In this document: positions 35,401 to 46,066 of the stretch, in pieces
How positions within the stretch are numbered: the stretch's first letter is position 1
How the letters are laid out: every line of letters begins with the position of its first letter
Assembly (NCBI GenBank): GCA_947184155.2
Contig: CAMXCT020001740.1
Location: 1-64,000, forward strand
Direction of reading: 5' to 3'
DNA: 64,000 bases
From: Cladocopium goreaui
Taxonomy: Eukaryota > Sar > Dinophyceae > Suessiales > Symbiodiniaceae
The notes under the pieces: model-generated
Told to the model about the DNA's origin: nothing
The model's input: the letters and a program-made list of their open reading frames with translations, nothing else
Databases searched by the model: none
Program-made: the position numbers and the translations under genes

Positions 35401-38400
35401 TTGGGGTTACCACATGTCTGATTTTTTTCTGGCATTTGATACTGAGTATCAGGGTGTGCGCAAGGGAGTATGGTGAGGTATTGTGGCCCTGACCGACTTC
35501 GAAGCAACCACCCAAACCACCACGCTGTATGTGGCTGGATCTGACAAGATGTTGAAGGAGGCAGGAGATGGCTGGGACGAATAAACCATTGGATTCAGTG
35601 GATCTTGGGGATCAGAAAAACCCGTGTCTCGATTTGTTGTTTTGGGCTGTCTCGAAATCCTTGGCCCCCCGAATGGAACACAAGAGGTTCCAACCTAGAC
35701 CCACCGAGGATCAGAGAAGAATTCGCATTGATTTTAAAGTGGAGCTACTATACCGACTATACATACCATCTAGGGCCATTTTTGTGGCCATTGTTTCATG
35801 GCGCCGTCTCTCCGCTCTCTCCACTTCTTCCCTTCCCAACTCGCTGCCGCTTCGCCGCGCCGTAGGTTCGAGAGAGCCAACTGACCAACTATTTGGAGTC
35901 CAACGCCACCCTGGGACAGCTGGCACTGGCGCCATGCACCCGTGCATTGATTGCTGGCGTGGCAGAGTCCCTTGGCTCGGGGAGATCGGATGGGGTCAAT
36001 GGCAGCCCCTGGAATGAGATATGATATATATATATATTATATTAGATATGAATAATATTGGGATATTATCCCAATGGACGAAAAATCTTTCACACAATCT
36101 TTCTGCCCAAAGTTCACCCGAGCCAACTTTGAACAGTGCCCAAACCTGCCGGCAGCTTTGGTCCTTTGGTCCAATGGTGTCCCAGGTGTCCCAGGTTCCC
36201 CATCCAATTTGGGCAGCTACCCTCCACGACCAGGCCTGAAATGCCTGGGTCCTTGCGGTGTTATAACTTCCCTCTGACTGGCGACTACGTGGAGTACCAG
36301 GCCCCGACGGCCACGTCACGAAAAGCATCGCCACTGGAGAAATTTTGCGGAAGTTCTCCGTGGAAGGTTTCTGCGAAATTGCACTTGTCGAAGTGGCTTT
36401 GTTTGAAAATAGCGTGCCCCCAAACCCATATTTTCCCATATTTTCCCATATTTTTCCCATATTTTTCCCCTTTCAATGGCTACACTTGGAGTACCCAAGT
36501 ACTGTCATGGCACCGATCCGCAGGCGCATGCAGCTCCTGTTTCTCGGATCCGCGTCACCTGGGATGAGTGGCTTGGCAGAGGTCAAGTCGGATGTCACAA
36601 AATCCCCAGGCCATAATACCCTCTGGTAATTTAACATAGCTATGGAAAATCACAATTTTTAATGGGAAAATCCACTATAAATGGCCATTTTCAATAGCTA
36701 TGTTAGTTTACCAGAGGGTAATGGTCTGAATGCAGACTGCATCTTTAGCCTGAACCGATATTTTGGGCCCGAGCCAACATGAGCCAACAAAAAATCGCCC
36801 GTGGCACTTTGCGCCAAAAATGCTGGTTCAATGGTATTGAAATCAATTTCACATAGTGAATGGCATGGATAAGGGGGTGCATAATTGCTGAGAAATCCCA
36901 GAAGAAACTGTCCCATAATATCATGCAAACTTCCTGCAAATCAGCAATGTCAGAAGCACAAAGCAGCAGTCCGGTTAGCTGATGAGTGAGTAAATCTGAC
37001 TGGTTTCCATCCCCAAGCTATAACTTCGTATTCAAAGATGATTCTGTGACATGGTGATAGGTATATATAATTCAAGCATGGTTTGAATTCCAAAAAAACA
37101 TGATAATTCAGGATTTGAACTGCAAGAAAAAACATGAAACATCTGAACATTTTGAGTTTCGGCACCTTTTTTGGTCGTTGACCAAATTCAGCCCGATTTT
37201 TTCATCAATTCAGGTTTGCAATTCCAAATCAAGCTTGAAATCCCAGGGTCTCAAAACCAATATAGTGGAAATAAGATGCGTCATGAACCTGTGCAAGCTT
37301 GCAACACATGTCTTTTACCACCAATACACGTCAAGCGTGCCACAGTCTGGTAACTTTACGGACGAGAACAGGATACGGTAAGCATCGGGATGACCAAGCA
37401 GTTCTTGAGTTCTTTCCTAGTTTGAGCCTGATTTCTTACCAAATTCAGGTTGAGATTCAAACAAATCAGCCTGAAAATCAGAAAATAGCCTGATGTCACC
37501 CTCAGACCAAAATTTTAGTCTGAGACCCTAAAAGTTTCTTTTCCTTCTCCAGGCTGAAATTATGTCCTTTTGGAGTTCCTAGGTATGATTCTAGATGTCA
37601 TCTATTCTATCCATGGCATTTGCTGCGATGTTACAACCATTTTTTTTGGGGTGAAATGACTCATGTCCATGGCTCGATCTGAAGCTGCAATCTCAGCCAT
37701 GCAGCATTTGACATCTGAGGCTGTACCTCTTTAGCACAGGGGATGATGGCTGTTTGTGCATCTTTGACATCAAAAAGCTTGGCCCCGCCAAGCCCGAGAA
37801 GGACGATGTGCGGTAGAGATGGACCACCTGTAAGCTGATTTTCCAATACTGTCAGAAGATGGAATGGAATATTCGCTCATATCCGTTAATGAATGTACAC
37901 ACAGACACACACACAGAGAGAGATATATAATATACATATAATATTATATACATGTATACACGTATATGTATATGTATATATATATATATATGTAGATATA
38001 TGTATATATACATATATATATATATACAGATGATATATATATATATACATATGTTCCATATATTTCCAATTGTAATATTGCATTTATTGCCCTCCAAGGT
38101 TTTCCAATTGACAGATTGCTTTTTTCTTCGGTTCCGGGAGGACTTTGGCTTGGGATATGCGGACGAGATCCTGGTGACGCGACAGTTCCTGGATGAGAAA
38201 CAGGTGGCTGGGTGGAAGCTGCGATGGGCCCGCTGGGCCGTTTTGAAAACGGTGACAGTAGGGTGTTCCTTCCAGACTTTTCAGGGTATCCTAAAGCCAA
38301 TTTTCATGGGATTTTGATTCTAAGTGATTATATAGTCATAAATGGAATTAAATAGATATGTCGAATAAAAAACCATATCATTTTGATCTTTGCAGGGCCA

Positions 38401-40232
38401 ATTCGGCCTTGACATTGCGCATTCCAGGCGACACTCTTGGAATTTGAACGGCGAGTCAGGGCCCCAGAAGCTTTTCCGGTGAACTTCAAGGATTTGCTGG
38501 ACTTTAATCACTTTAATCCACTATTTACCCATCATTTACCCATCATTTACCCATCATTAGCCTCTAAAAATGACAAGATCTGTCCAGCCCTTGTTCATCC
38601 CCTGGCGGTGTAATGTTATCCCAGGATTTGGCAGAACCCCTCAGTTTCGCAGGAACAGTAACATTCAGACTGCGATTTTTTTTTTTTGGGGGTCAGCCGA
38701 GGTAGAAGAACTGGACTCGCGTATCGCCTTCCAACTCCGACACCGAGATGGACTGCACAAGGAGAAGATGGCGGAGATGCAAGAGAAGTACAGCTACTGA
38801 GTGGCAGAATGATGCGGTTTTCATAAAGGATTTCGACAAAATCACTGGGAAAAACGGGATGTTCACCGGGAAGAATTTGGATTTTGAACGGCAAGACTGG
38901 GATATGGGGCTGATAAGGGGTGAAGAACCATCAAAGATGGTGGTTTGACACCATCAAGAATTGGAATTCCACTGGCAAAAATTGTATTGTAACCAGAACA
39001 CATGGGAAGTTATGTAAAAAACATGACAATTTAACCGGCAAAACATGGACGAACGTTTGGAGGATGGTACAACATTTACAATATTTGAAATAGCGATGTG
39101 ATCAATGCATAGGAACTAATCTAACCAGATGTAAGCAGAGATACAGGATAAACATGTGGGTAGCTTCCCCATGGGTGCCTGGCTAGGTGAAGAGATAGAG
39201 ACGGAAAGACGGAAGTTCGAAGTGCTGAGGGAAGAGAAGGCTGAGATGGAAATGGAAAATGAGCCTTGGCCCTTGGTGATCCGCCCATGGTATGAATCCT
39301 GGGTATCTCCAAGTCCTGTGAGATTTATACCATGGGCCGTTGGGTTACAGATTTTTGGAGCAACCATAGGATTGTATTCATGACCAGACCCACTGGTTAG
39401 GTTGATTCAGCAGGCTTACAAGCTCGACATGTCATGAGGTTGTGCTGGCGATGGCTGTTGCGGCTCGAGTTGTAAAACACGCACCCGGCGATGGCGGCTT
39501 AGCCCGGCCTGGGCCCGGAAGCGTCATGTTCTACTGCAGAACCCACCCCAGGTTCTACAGAAATCATTGTTACGACCGCTGCAGGGATTGTGCGCTTTGG
39601 ATCTTCCTGGATAAGGTGCGCTACAGACTGAACAAAGGAGGCGAAAAAGAGAATGACATCACCTTGGATGAGCTAAAACGCTACAAGAAAGCCAAGCACC
39701 ATCCAAGGTTCTTGGTGGAGCTCGGCAAACTGAAACACTGCGATACTGATACCAGCTCTAGTGACTCTAGTGATTCGTCATCCTTCAGCGACTCTTAGAA
39801 CTTTCATCCAGGGCTGTGCGCTCTGTGGATTTGCCTCGCTGCTGAAAAAGGTGGTGTGGCACCTGGTTTCATGGCCGCTGGGGCGAAGGAAAGCATTTAA
39901 AATCCCCCTGGGGCGGCCAGAGGCCCTGGGTTCCAAGTTACGAATCCTTCCCACATTTTTTTTGGGGCAGTGACTGCCATGCTCCAAGGAAGAGCACGTG
40001 AAGAGCCTGGAGGAAAATCATGCAAGGTATCTTCAAGAACAGCAAGAGTCTTTCGACCAGAAGATGATTGTGGAGGACATTCTCTGATATCAACGCCGGG
40101 CCGTACTTTTGCAATGTGATTTTGTGAGCTTTCAATCAACAATGCCAGCAAACGGCAAACTATTTGAAAGCTGTGGTTAAATATATCATGATGCTGCCTT
40201 GAAAGCTCAAGAAGCCACCACACACACACACA

Positions 40233-40263
<31 letters not shown>

Positions 40264-43200
40264 AGATCCATTTAGAATTCCCAGGATCAGCGCTACAAGA
40301 AGCTTGAAGCCGACCTGGTTACTTGGCAGCACCAATGGTGACTGGGAGAGACTCCGGGGCGTCGCGTGGTCCGCGTGGCCAGGAGCGGGAGAAGCAGGAA
40401 TGGGATGCGCAGCACGGTGCGCTGCTGTCGGAACATGCTGCAGTGATTGAGCAAATGTGCCTTGGCTGTGCTTGGCCCGGCTGTTGGACAACCAAATTCT
40501 GATCGCAAACTCCCAAGTTTATTAACCTGGCTTGGGTGTTCCGTGATTTCCCAAACGGACTTGAAATCACTGGAAGGACCCTTGAGGAATGCAACCATAG
40601 AAGCAACAGAGTTGGCCCCAGGAAACAGGACGCCGAGAAGATCCAACGTGCCAACAGGGAGACCATGGACAGGGACATCAAAGAGAAAGAGCTGGCCTTC
40701 AAGCATCATCAGGACTGGGTGACTGGGGGCAAGTCTAGGTCCAGTCCGCCTATGTCGGCCTTGTGTTCTGAAAGAACGAATGGTCTACTGCAATAACAAA
40801 GGGGCTGCAGCACAAACCATTACAAACTCTTTGGTTATCTTTTTTCCGGAGAACTGTTTTGGGGAGAGATTTCTGGGACATCCGAGAAAAAATTGCCCAA
40901 GTCTGACAGTCCCAATGCACCATGCGCAGAATCAGATGCAAACCGCGTCAGGAAACGTTGGCACAGCTGGAGCAAGATGCTGATCGAGAAATCGAAGAGC
41001 TGAAAGAAATGCACCTAGATCCAGCACAGATGCAGGTAGACCCCCAACAACTGACAAGATATGGAAGGAACATCAAGGAACCTAACAGGATATTTATATA
41101 TATATATATGGATATTTGGGATTATCAGATATTGGCAGCTGCATTTCAGGCCGTTTCACTGTTTCATGTCGCACCGAATCGTACATCAAATGTATGACCC
41201 ATCGTCAGGGCCCTTGCCACCAGGTATGAACAGAAACTTGCACAAGAGAAGGATGACAAAGTACGTCTGCGCGGTCAAGCTGGCATCCATCAGAAGTATC
41301 ACATCGACTTGCACCTGGGAATTTAGCTGCGATGGTTGGTGCCTGTTTGAGGTTTCTAGACTTTAGGCCTTAGACACTTAGTCAAGTCCTGTGTTTTTTG
41401 GGGATGGTGAGGATAAACTCAGCAAGTACTTAGCTGGTGGTTTGGGGTAGTGTTTGACCCTGGAAGTACCACACATATTTCCTGGTTTGCCCATGGCTTA
41501 AGATAGGATCCACTTCCCCCGAGGCAATCGAGCATGATGACCAGCGAAGAGAACGTGAAGCAGAAAGCGAATGAAAACCGCAAAGCCGAAGAGCGAATTC
41601 TGGGTTTGATGAAGGCCGGACCTGCACCCGAAGCCCAAAGCGTCCCAAAGCCATGGGCCTTTTGAGTGCTGGGAATCGCTGACATTCTGGAAACCACCTT
41701 GGAAGGGATTGATGCTGCAGCTCAGGACAAAGACTCCAATGAGAAAGAAATCAAAGAGCGAGACAAGACCATCGCAGACAAAGAACAACGCATTTTCGAT
41801 CTCAAGAAGCAGTCTCTCAGCTGCACCGATGCTGCCACCCGGTGAGGTTTGTTGGATTTTTTCAGCAGGTTTGTTGGGGTTCCAGCTTCCAACCCCGAAT
41901 ATGGTGGTACTTGGCTGTGATTTGTCAGGACTTCACAGGTTCTCTTGGGAGATGTTTTCTGGTTGTGGTCAGCCGTCAGCCCAGGAACCAAGAGCTTGAG
42001 AAGTTCCGATTTGTTGGACCCTGAGACATCCGGAGCATAAGAAGGCAACGTGTATCTCATGTACCGTGCATATAGGTCTCCAAGGCGCAAGCACAACCAC
42101 ACACACACACATTGTATTATGGATATACAGTTATACACTGCGATGAAAAGTATTGTTGCAGATGCTTCTATCATTTGTCCCTGTTTCTTGAGGTTCTGGA
42201 CTACAAAATTCGTGAGTTGAAGGCACCCTCTTGGGGCGAAATTCATCGGATCCGCTCTTGTTCCATCCCTCCCGGCAGGCGCAGATTGATCCCAAGACTG
42301 CAGACATTGCTTCAATGAAAACGCAAACCAGAGCGATGGAAGACGAGCTGAACGACTACAAGCGTTTCTTGTTGGATCGATGTTAGTGTAGTTTATTGGG
42401 CATGGGTCAGAACCTGTTGAATGATGATTTATTGTCGTATGACTGGGGGAATAACTATCCATTGGCCAGCTTTTTTTAGGGTACCATCCGGGTACCAGGG
42501 TTTTGACCCACAGACATGTTGCTTCTTTTCATGATCTTTCGTGCTGCTGGAGGGACCTTTCAAGGTAGAGGGGAGGGATTTCGTGTCGGCCGAGGCAAAA
42601 ACAAGCAGTTGGCCAGGAGCTCAGTTTACCGCTGGAGATGGCTGCCACCCACCAGCATCTCGCTGTACACCGCTGTGTCTTGATCCTTGAGGCCTTGCAA
42701 ATATCACAGCTGCAGATGAAGCAGAGGGCTTTGCAAGAGGAACTTGGTGGGTGTTGAATTTGCAGCTGTTCTGTCGATTTGTGCTGTTTGTGTCGTATCC
42801 CCTTTTTTTCAAATTACGGGAAATGTTGTGAGCTAATGAACCGTTGAACATGTCCTCGACTGGCACCCTTATGCTTCAATCTCGCGTCCTCGGCACGCGA
42901 CTGTAGGAGATTAAATCGCAGAAAAGGACGCGGCGATGAAGTTTTTTGGGTCCACGAGTTTGTTTTGCGTAGAGGGTCGTCAGGGTCGTCGATTTTCTTA
43001 AAGCATTCATTTTATGTGCCGGAATCAGGCAACTTATGGCAACTTGATTCCTTGAAAGCACAATGCAAAACCATCATCAAATCATCATCAACCACCTCAC
43101 CTCACAAGGGATTTCCCATGGATTTCCGTCACGTCTTATCCGACGTGACGTTGGCCTGGCTGGTCACATAGGCTCACCACTTCCAGGAAGCTGCGAGAAG

Positions 43201-46066
43201 ACTTGTCTCTCATCAAACGCTTCAAGTTGGACCTCAGCGATTGCACCTTGGCCGTCAAAAGCGTCAGTGGAGCAAGTTGGATGACCAATGGCCATCCATG
43301 GTGAAATATGGTGAATCTATGGACGATTCATGGTGATTTCATTTGGATAGACCAGTAATATACATACACGCACACACACACATATATATATAATATAATA
43401 TAATATAATATAATATAATATAAATAATAATAATAGTAATAATAATAATAATATATATATATATATGAATTATGTATGAATATATAATGATATGTTTAGA
43501 ATTATCGTGGAGAATTGGAACATTTTTATGAACGGAGGCTTTTTTTATCGTCCAATCGCCGAGCGAGGCCTGGAAACCATTTCCGAACCGAAGGCGCTCA
43601 AGGAGAGCGTCACCGCACTCTACAGGACCTGGGGAAAAAGGTGGGTAAAACAATGCCATGTTTACCACCCATGACTGGGAAGTTTATATCACCTATATAT
43701 TTATGGTAAATTTGGGGGATGGTTTATGAAATGGTTTTACCCATTGTTTTACCCACATTAATAGCTATGTTTTAAAACCCACCTGTTTTTGGCCGCATTG
43801 AGTTGACGAATTTTGGGTACTCGACTCGGCTGGGTCAGGAAGTATGTCCAGGGAGGTGCCAAGAGGCAAGATCTGGATACCGACATGCAGAAGGAGTACA
43901 ACAGGCTGAAAGCGATGGTTACAGTTGGGAGCTAGGGACAGTTGGGAAGGGGTCTCCATCTTCGCCGGGAGCTAGTTGGAGCTAGATTTGACAACAACTG
44001 TCCTTTTTGGCCGGAAAGATGGGTTGACAACGAAATGATGATTGAGCTATTTCTCCCACTATGCCAGTGGATTGTGGCAGTGCGTACTTGGTCCAGGGAT
44101 GTCCAGGGATTCATAAGCACCAGCTGTAAAATGCTTTGAAAGGATGGGAATTCGACCATCTGCGTGTTGGAATTGCTGACAGCGCTGCGTGGTCCCCGGT
44201 GCACCCGGAACAGGCAACGAGACTACCTTGAGAAGTCGGTCGACTCCTTGAAGCGAAAGTTGGAAAAGGCACGGATTTGGCCAAACCAGTCATGGCAGCC
44301 ACTGGACATAATTGAAATAGTTTGTTTAGAGCAAACGGGCACAGAACAACGGTGGTGTGCACAAAAGTGGGGAACTGGGCAGCTGCAGTTTTGAAGTAAG
44401 CAGTGACAAAATTCTTTCATGGAGGGGCCACAGTGTATGTCTGAAACTTCAGGGCGCATTTGGGTGTGTCACCTTAAATAACCAATTTAAGTGGAAAATC
44501 ATGATAACCGCTGGACTTTAGGGAACCCTATTTTCAGAGAAACCCGTTTCAACCGAGAGATGCTGCCACTAAACCACACATCAATTTCGGACTCATGGTG
44601 TCCCCAATTTTGTAGAAGCCCTTGCAGGATAGCCAGGCTCATCGCATTGACAACATGCGCATCATGCAGGCGGGAAATCAATGACTTGTGGCCCGTATAA
44701 TTTGGCATGTTTGGTGTTGAAAAGTGATTTTCTTATGAGAAGTAGGTGGCTTCCACAGTTCCACATTTGTTTTTTTCAAGAAATCATGTTCCCATTACAG
44801 ATGTGAGGGTTTCCATAAATGGGGGGTACCCTAAATTATCCATGTTCAAAGGATTTTCCATTATAAACCATCAATTTTGGGGCTTGGGGTATCCCATTTA
44901 TGGAAACCTCCGTGTATTTTCTATTTCTATCCTTAGGGTCTTGCTTGGGGAAACGATCTGGCAAACCCAATGAGAATGTTTGTTTGGGACTGGGAATTGT
45001 TTTGTGCTTCAACATGCCCTTCCTTAAACCAACATAGATGTGGAAAATCCACCATTCATGTAGATTCCGTAGATCATTTTCCAAACAGGAAACCATGGTT
45101 TTCCACATCGCAACATTTTTTTTGTATGTTTACCCCAGGGATTCCCATGGTAACATTGGGGTTTACCACAGCAGTCCCCATGTTGGACTCTGGGACGTTT
45201 GTCCGAGGAGAATGTCTCGCTGATCCGGGAAATCAACGACCTGCGGAGGGAGATCAATGCCCTGAAGCATGAGCGGCAAGCGCAGGACCAAGTGGAAAAA
45301 AGATTCCACATAGTGGTGCCCCATAGATAGCTAAGTTGGTTTATAACTACAATAAGTGGGACTTATGGTAGATATATCTATAGTTGATGGGGGTTATAAA
45401 CTAACTTATAACTGGGGGGTACCACATTCCAACTGGCCAGTTTAAAGAGGGAAAACACTGATAAATACTGATAAGTAGAACAGTCTGAGAGTAGTCGGGG
45501 TTACAACTTCAGTGTTGTTTTCCTCTTTTTTTTCTCTGGTCAATTCTAGGTCCTAGGTGGATGTGGGGTCGAAATCAGCTCCACACCTGGGATTACATAG
45601 GTTATGTGTGTTTTTTTTTTGCCATGTGCACAGAGTTTCATCTAGAACTGGAACTGGGCCTTTGGCAAATCGTCCCATTTTTTGGAGGAGCTGGCAAATA
45701 TGGGCCAGGGCATGCAGACCAGCAACCGCGCCGACCTGGAACGTGGAGGGCTCAGCCAATTTGACCCAGTGACCCAGTGGTTGCCATGAGAAGTTCACTG
45801 GTGGCCAGGGGAGCTAGAGGAGCAAAGAGAAGAGATTGAGGAGCGCAGGGGCTGCTGAAGCGAAAGCTCAGGGATTTCGTTCTGCCAGAAAGGTAAAGAA
45901 ATACAACTTATAAAAGTCCCTCAAATAAAACAAATGCACATAAAATCCACCTTTCTCCAAACTTCCTGCATCCTTTTGTTCCAATCTGACCGACAATCCA
46001 ATTCTTTCCTGGTGAATCTCCCCATTCGCCAGGAGCTCAATAAGCAGCTGAAAGACTTTGACCAGT
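26487..46066 (+). CDS. CFAP57: Cilia- and flagella-associated protein 57 (WDR65), about 40 exons
   Basis: CFAP57 is an axonemal protein that helps place inner-arm dyneins; dinoflagellates need it for their two flagella. Identified by a long colinear series of short exons on the + strand matching the family in order: HVFGFKSGVKGN (26695), YPAGHNTILYHADHKAQ (27050), EGISSLALSPNRKFLAV (27808), VCIIGDGVFKFFRLQEGT (28949), HPSGFHLIVGFADKVRLMNL (33405), VLDYKIRELK (42195), ENVSLIREINDLRREINAL (45208). The first half is WD repeats, the second half coiled coil, as in the roughly 1,250-aa animal protein. A Lys/Glu-rich frame at ATG 26487 (AETKVEKAEKGDKTEKAEA) is the likely start. Verified junctions include GC donors at 26764 and 27118. 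The 3' end is not fixed: further pieces to about 46.7 kb may be the tail. Introns carry inverted-repeat elements, a 42-bp array and microsatellites. Alternatives CFAP43/44 fit worse. Confidence 0.88.
26695..29745 (+). CDS. CFAP57: CFAP57 exons, first WD-repeat block
   Basis: Exons seen: 26695 (or earlier)-26763, 27050-27117, 27798-27870, about 28373-28425 (ERAVCYVYDVTTGKRRR), about 28600-28713 (FSAENKFLITQGGPPDW then TLILWSWDKA; GT donor at 28714), 28767 to about 28853 (GAVKVSNLTGSMIHECSFNP), about 28949-29042, and about 29563-29743 (YVCHTWLNDDRLIVCSEAGD ... SFSRGFIAG). These are the strand/turn pairs of a beta propeller. The join 26763/27050 restores a Leu-Tyr-Pro codon series and 27117/27798 restores Pro-Gly-Ser, both with GC-AG introns. 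Confidence 0.82.
27907..28000. mobile_element. Inverted-repeat intron element, family B copy 1
   Basis: Begins gatagctaagttggtttata and ends in ttataaaccaac, an inverted match of 12 bp. The first 23 bp are identical to the element at 45326. Lies in the intron after the CFAP57 exon ending near 27870. Confidence 0.65.
29098..29195. repeat. TA and AAAT simple repeat in a CFAP57 intron
   Basis: (TA)n, then (AAATA)n-type, then (TA)n sequence. Non-coding. Confidence 0.9.
29808..29895. repeat. TATATC/CTCT microsatellite in a CFAP57 intron
   Basis: (TA)n, then four copies of a 12-bp atatctatatca-type unit, then (CT)n. Confidence 0.9.
30030..37815 (+). CDS. CFAP57: CFAP57 exons, second WD-repeat block
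   Basis: Exons by match: about 30039-30110 (FFVAGSEKGVVTFYERSDDA), 30325-30358 (EMFRKAKEVR), about 31020-31110 (MTVSPAEETVAIATSSNQL), about 31293-31350 (KAEEGNVEHALTSFHTG), 31561-31612 (PIFGLDVCVRKPLVVTC), 33042-33122 (DKTVRIWNFVDRTQELCKVF, a classic WD signature), 33384 to about 33507, about 33717-33790 (REARFSHGGQFFAAVNSNTI), about 34280-34340 (VYKTYTCEVVCNLRGHQSKV), about 34917-35068 (DDFHLVSTGQDGATYEYDI), about 35477-35570 (LYVAGSDKML), about 35868-35990, about 36263-36303, and about 37728-37815 (FSTGDDGCLCIFDIKKLGPA). Exon 36263 and the 35868 block are weaker. Confidence 0.78.
30732..30794. repeat. 9-bp tandem repeat ATTTCAACC, 7 copies
   Basis: Seven perfect copies of atttcaacc inside a CFAP57 intron; the T/C-rich + strand could act as a polypyrimidine tract. 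Confidence 0.95.
31134..31250. mobile_element. Inverted-repeat intron element, family A copy 3 (diverged)
   Basis: Starts taccatctggtaaaca, ends gcagagggta; shares the inner phrases 'agctatggaaatcacca', 'acactataaatgg' and 'ccattttcaatag' with the copy at 36617 in the same orientation. Lies between the CFAP57 exons at about 31110 and 31293. The left end is mutated, so the termini match imperfectly. Confidence 0.65.
31774..32115. repeat. 42-bp tandem array in a CFAP57 intron, ~8 units
   Basis: Units cccccccgtgggggctcccc + aagctagggaattttcactttt start over at 31801, 31843, 31885, 31927, 31969, 32010 and 32052 (one unit is 41 bp), then decay past 32094. Each unit holds C5GTG5 and GGGGCTCCCC, both self-complementary. 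As 42 is a multiple of 3 the array is open on both strands; it lies between the exons at 31612 and 33042 and is not coding. Confidence 0.95.
34157..34261. mobile_element. Inverted-repeat intron element, family E
   Basis: Left end aatggattggttggattggt and right end ttaaaccaatccatt are inverted copies (12-13 bp perfect). It lies just 5' of the CFAP57 exon near 34280. Confidence 0.55.
34767..34872. mobile_element. Inverted-repeat intron element, family A copy 1
   Basis: 106 bp bounded by TACCCTCTGGTAA and TTTACCAGAGGGTA (13 bp inverted termini, one mismatch). Its sequence is close to the reverse complement of the copy at 36617-36720 over the whole length. Located about 45 bp before the CFAP57 exon at 34917. 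Confidence 0.85.
36617..36720. mobile_element. Inverted-repeat intron element, family A copy 2
   Basis: 104 bp, TACCCTCTGGTAATTTAACA at the left, TTAGTTTACCAGAGGGTA at the right; the inverted similarity extends inward to the ACATAGCTAT / ATAGCTATGT words. Intron of CFAP57, opposite orientation to the copy at 34767. Confidence 0.85.
37905..38062. repeat. Long TA/GTA/CA microsatellite in a CFAP57 intron
   Basis: CACACA, then GAGA, then about 120 bp of ATATAC/GTATAT. Non-coding; opens frames on both strands. Confidence 0.9.
38130..45310 (+). CDS. CFAP57: CFAP57 exons, coiled-coil half
   Basis: Exons by match: 38130-38200 (YADEILVTRQFLDEKQ), 38697-38800 (EVEELDSRIAFQLRHRD), 39185-39263, 39985-40078 (VKSLEENHARYLQEQQESF), 40286-40320, 40375-40450, 40621-40718 (EKIQRANRETMDRDIKEKE), 40953-41040, 41223-41330 (YEQKLAQEKDDKVRLRGQAG), 41530-41610, 41715-41845 (RDKTIADKEQRIFDLKKQS), 41984-42008 (NQELEKFRFV), 42195-42221, 42281-42385 (KTQTRAMEDELNDYKRFLL), about 42660-42765, 43186-43270 (IKRFKLDLSDCTLAVK), 43588-43640 (PKALKESVTALYRTWGK), 43850-43920 (LDTDMQKEYNRLKAM), 44210-44272 (RQRDYLEKSVDSLKRKLEK), 44622-44675 (AHRIDNMRIMQ), 45205-45310. 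Heptad-like, charged, helical throughout. Some are under 30 bp, extreme even for dinoflagellates. Confidence 0.8.
43366..43478. repeat. CA, TAATA and AAT simple repeats in a CFAP57 intron
   Basis: (CA)n, seven copies of ATAAT, then (AAT)n and (TA)n. Confidence 0.9.
43641..43756. mobile_element. Inverted-repeat intron element, family D, starting at a splice donor
   Basis: GTGGGTAAAACAATG (43641-43655) and its exact reverse complement (43742-43756) bound a 116-bp segment. The first GT coincides with the predicted 5' splice site after the exon ending ...TWGKK at 43640. Confidence 0.8.
44805..44911. mobile_element. Inverted-repeat intron element, family C
   Basis: GAGGGTTTCCATAAATGGG at the left and CCCATTTATGGAAACCTCC at the right match inverted at 17 of 19 positions; GGTACCC / GGGGTATC extend the symmetry. 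Lies between the CFAP57 exons at 44675 and 45205. Confidence 0.75.
45326..45413. mobile_element. Inverted-repeat intron element, family B copy 2
   Basis: Starts with the same 23 bp as the copy at 27907 (gatagctaagttggtttata...) and ends in ggttataaactaacttataac, inverted to the start. It begins within about 20 bp of the end of the CFAP57 exon at 45205-45310. Confidence 0.65.
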
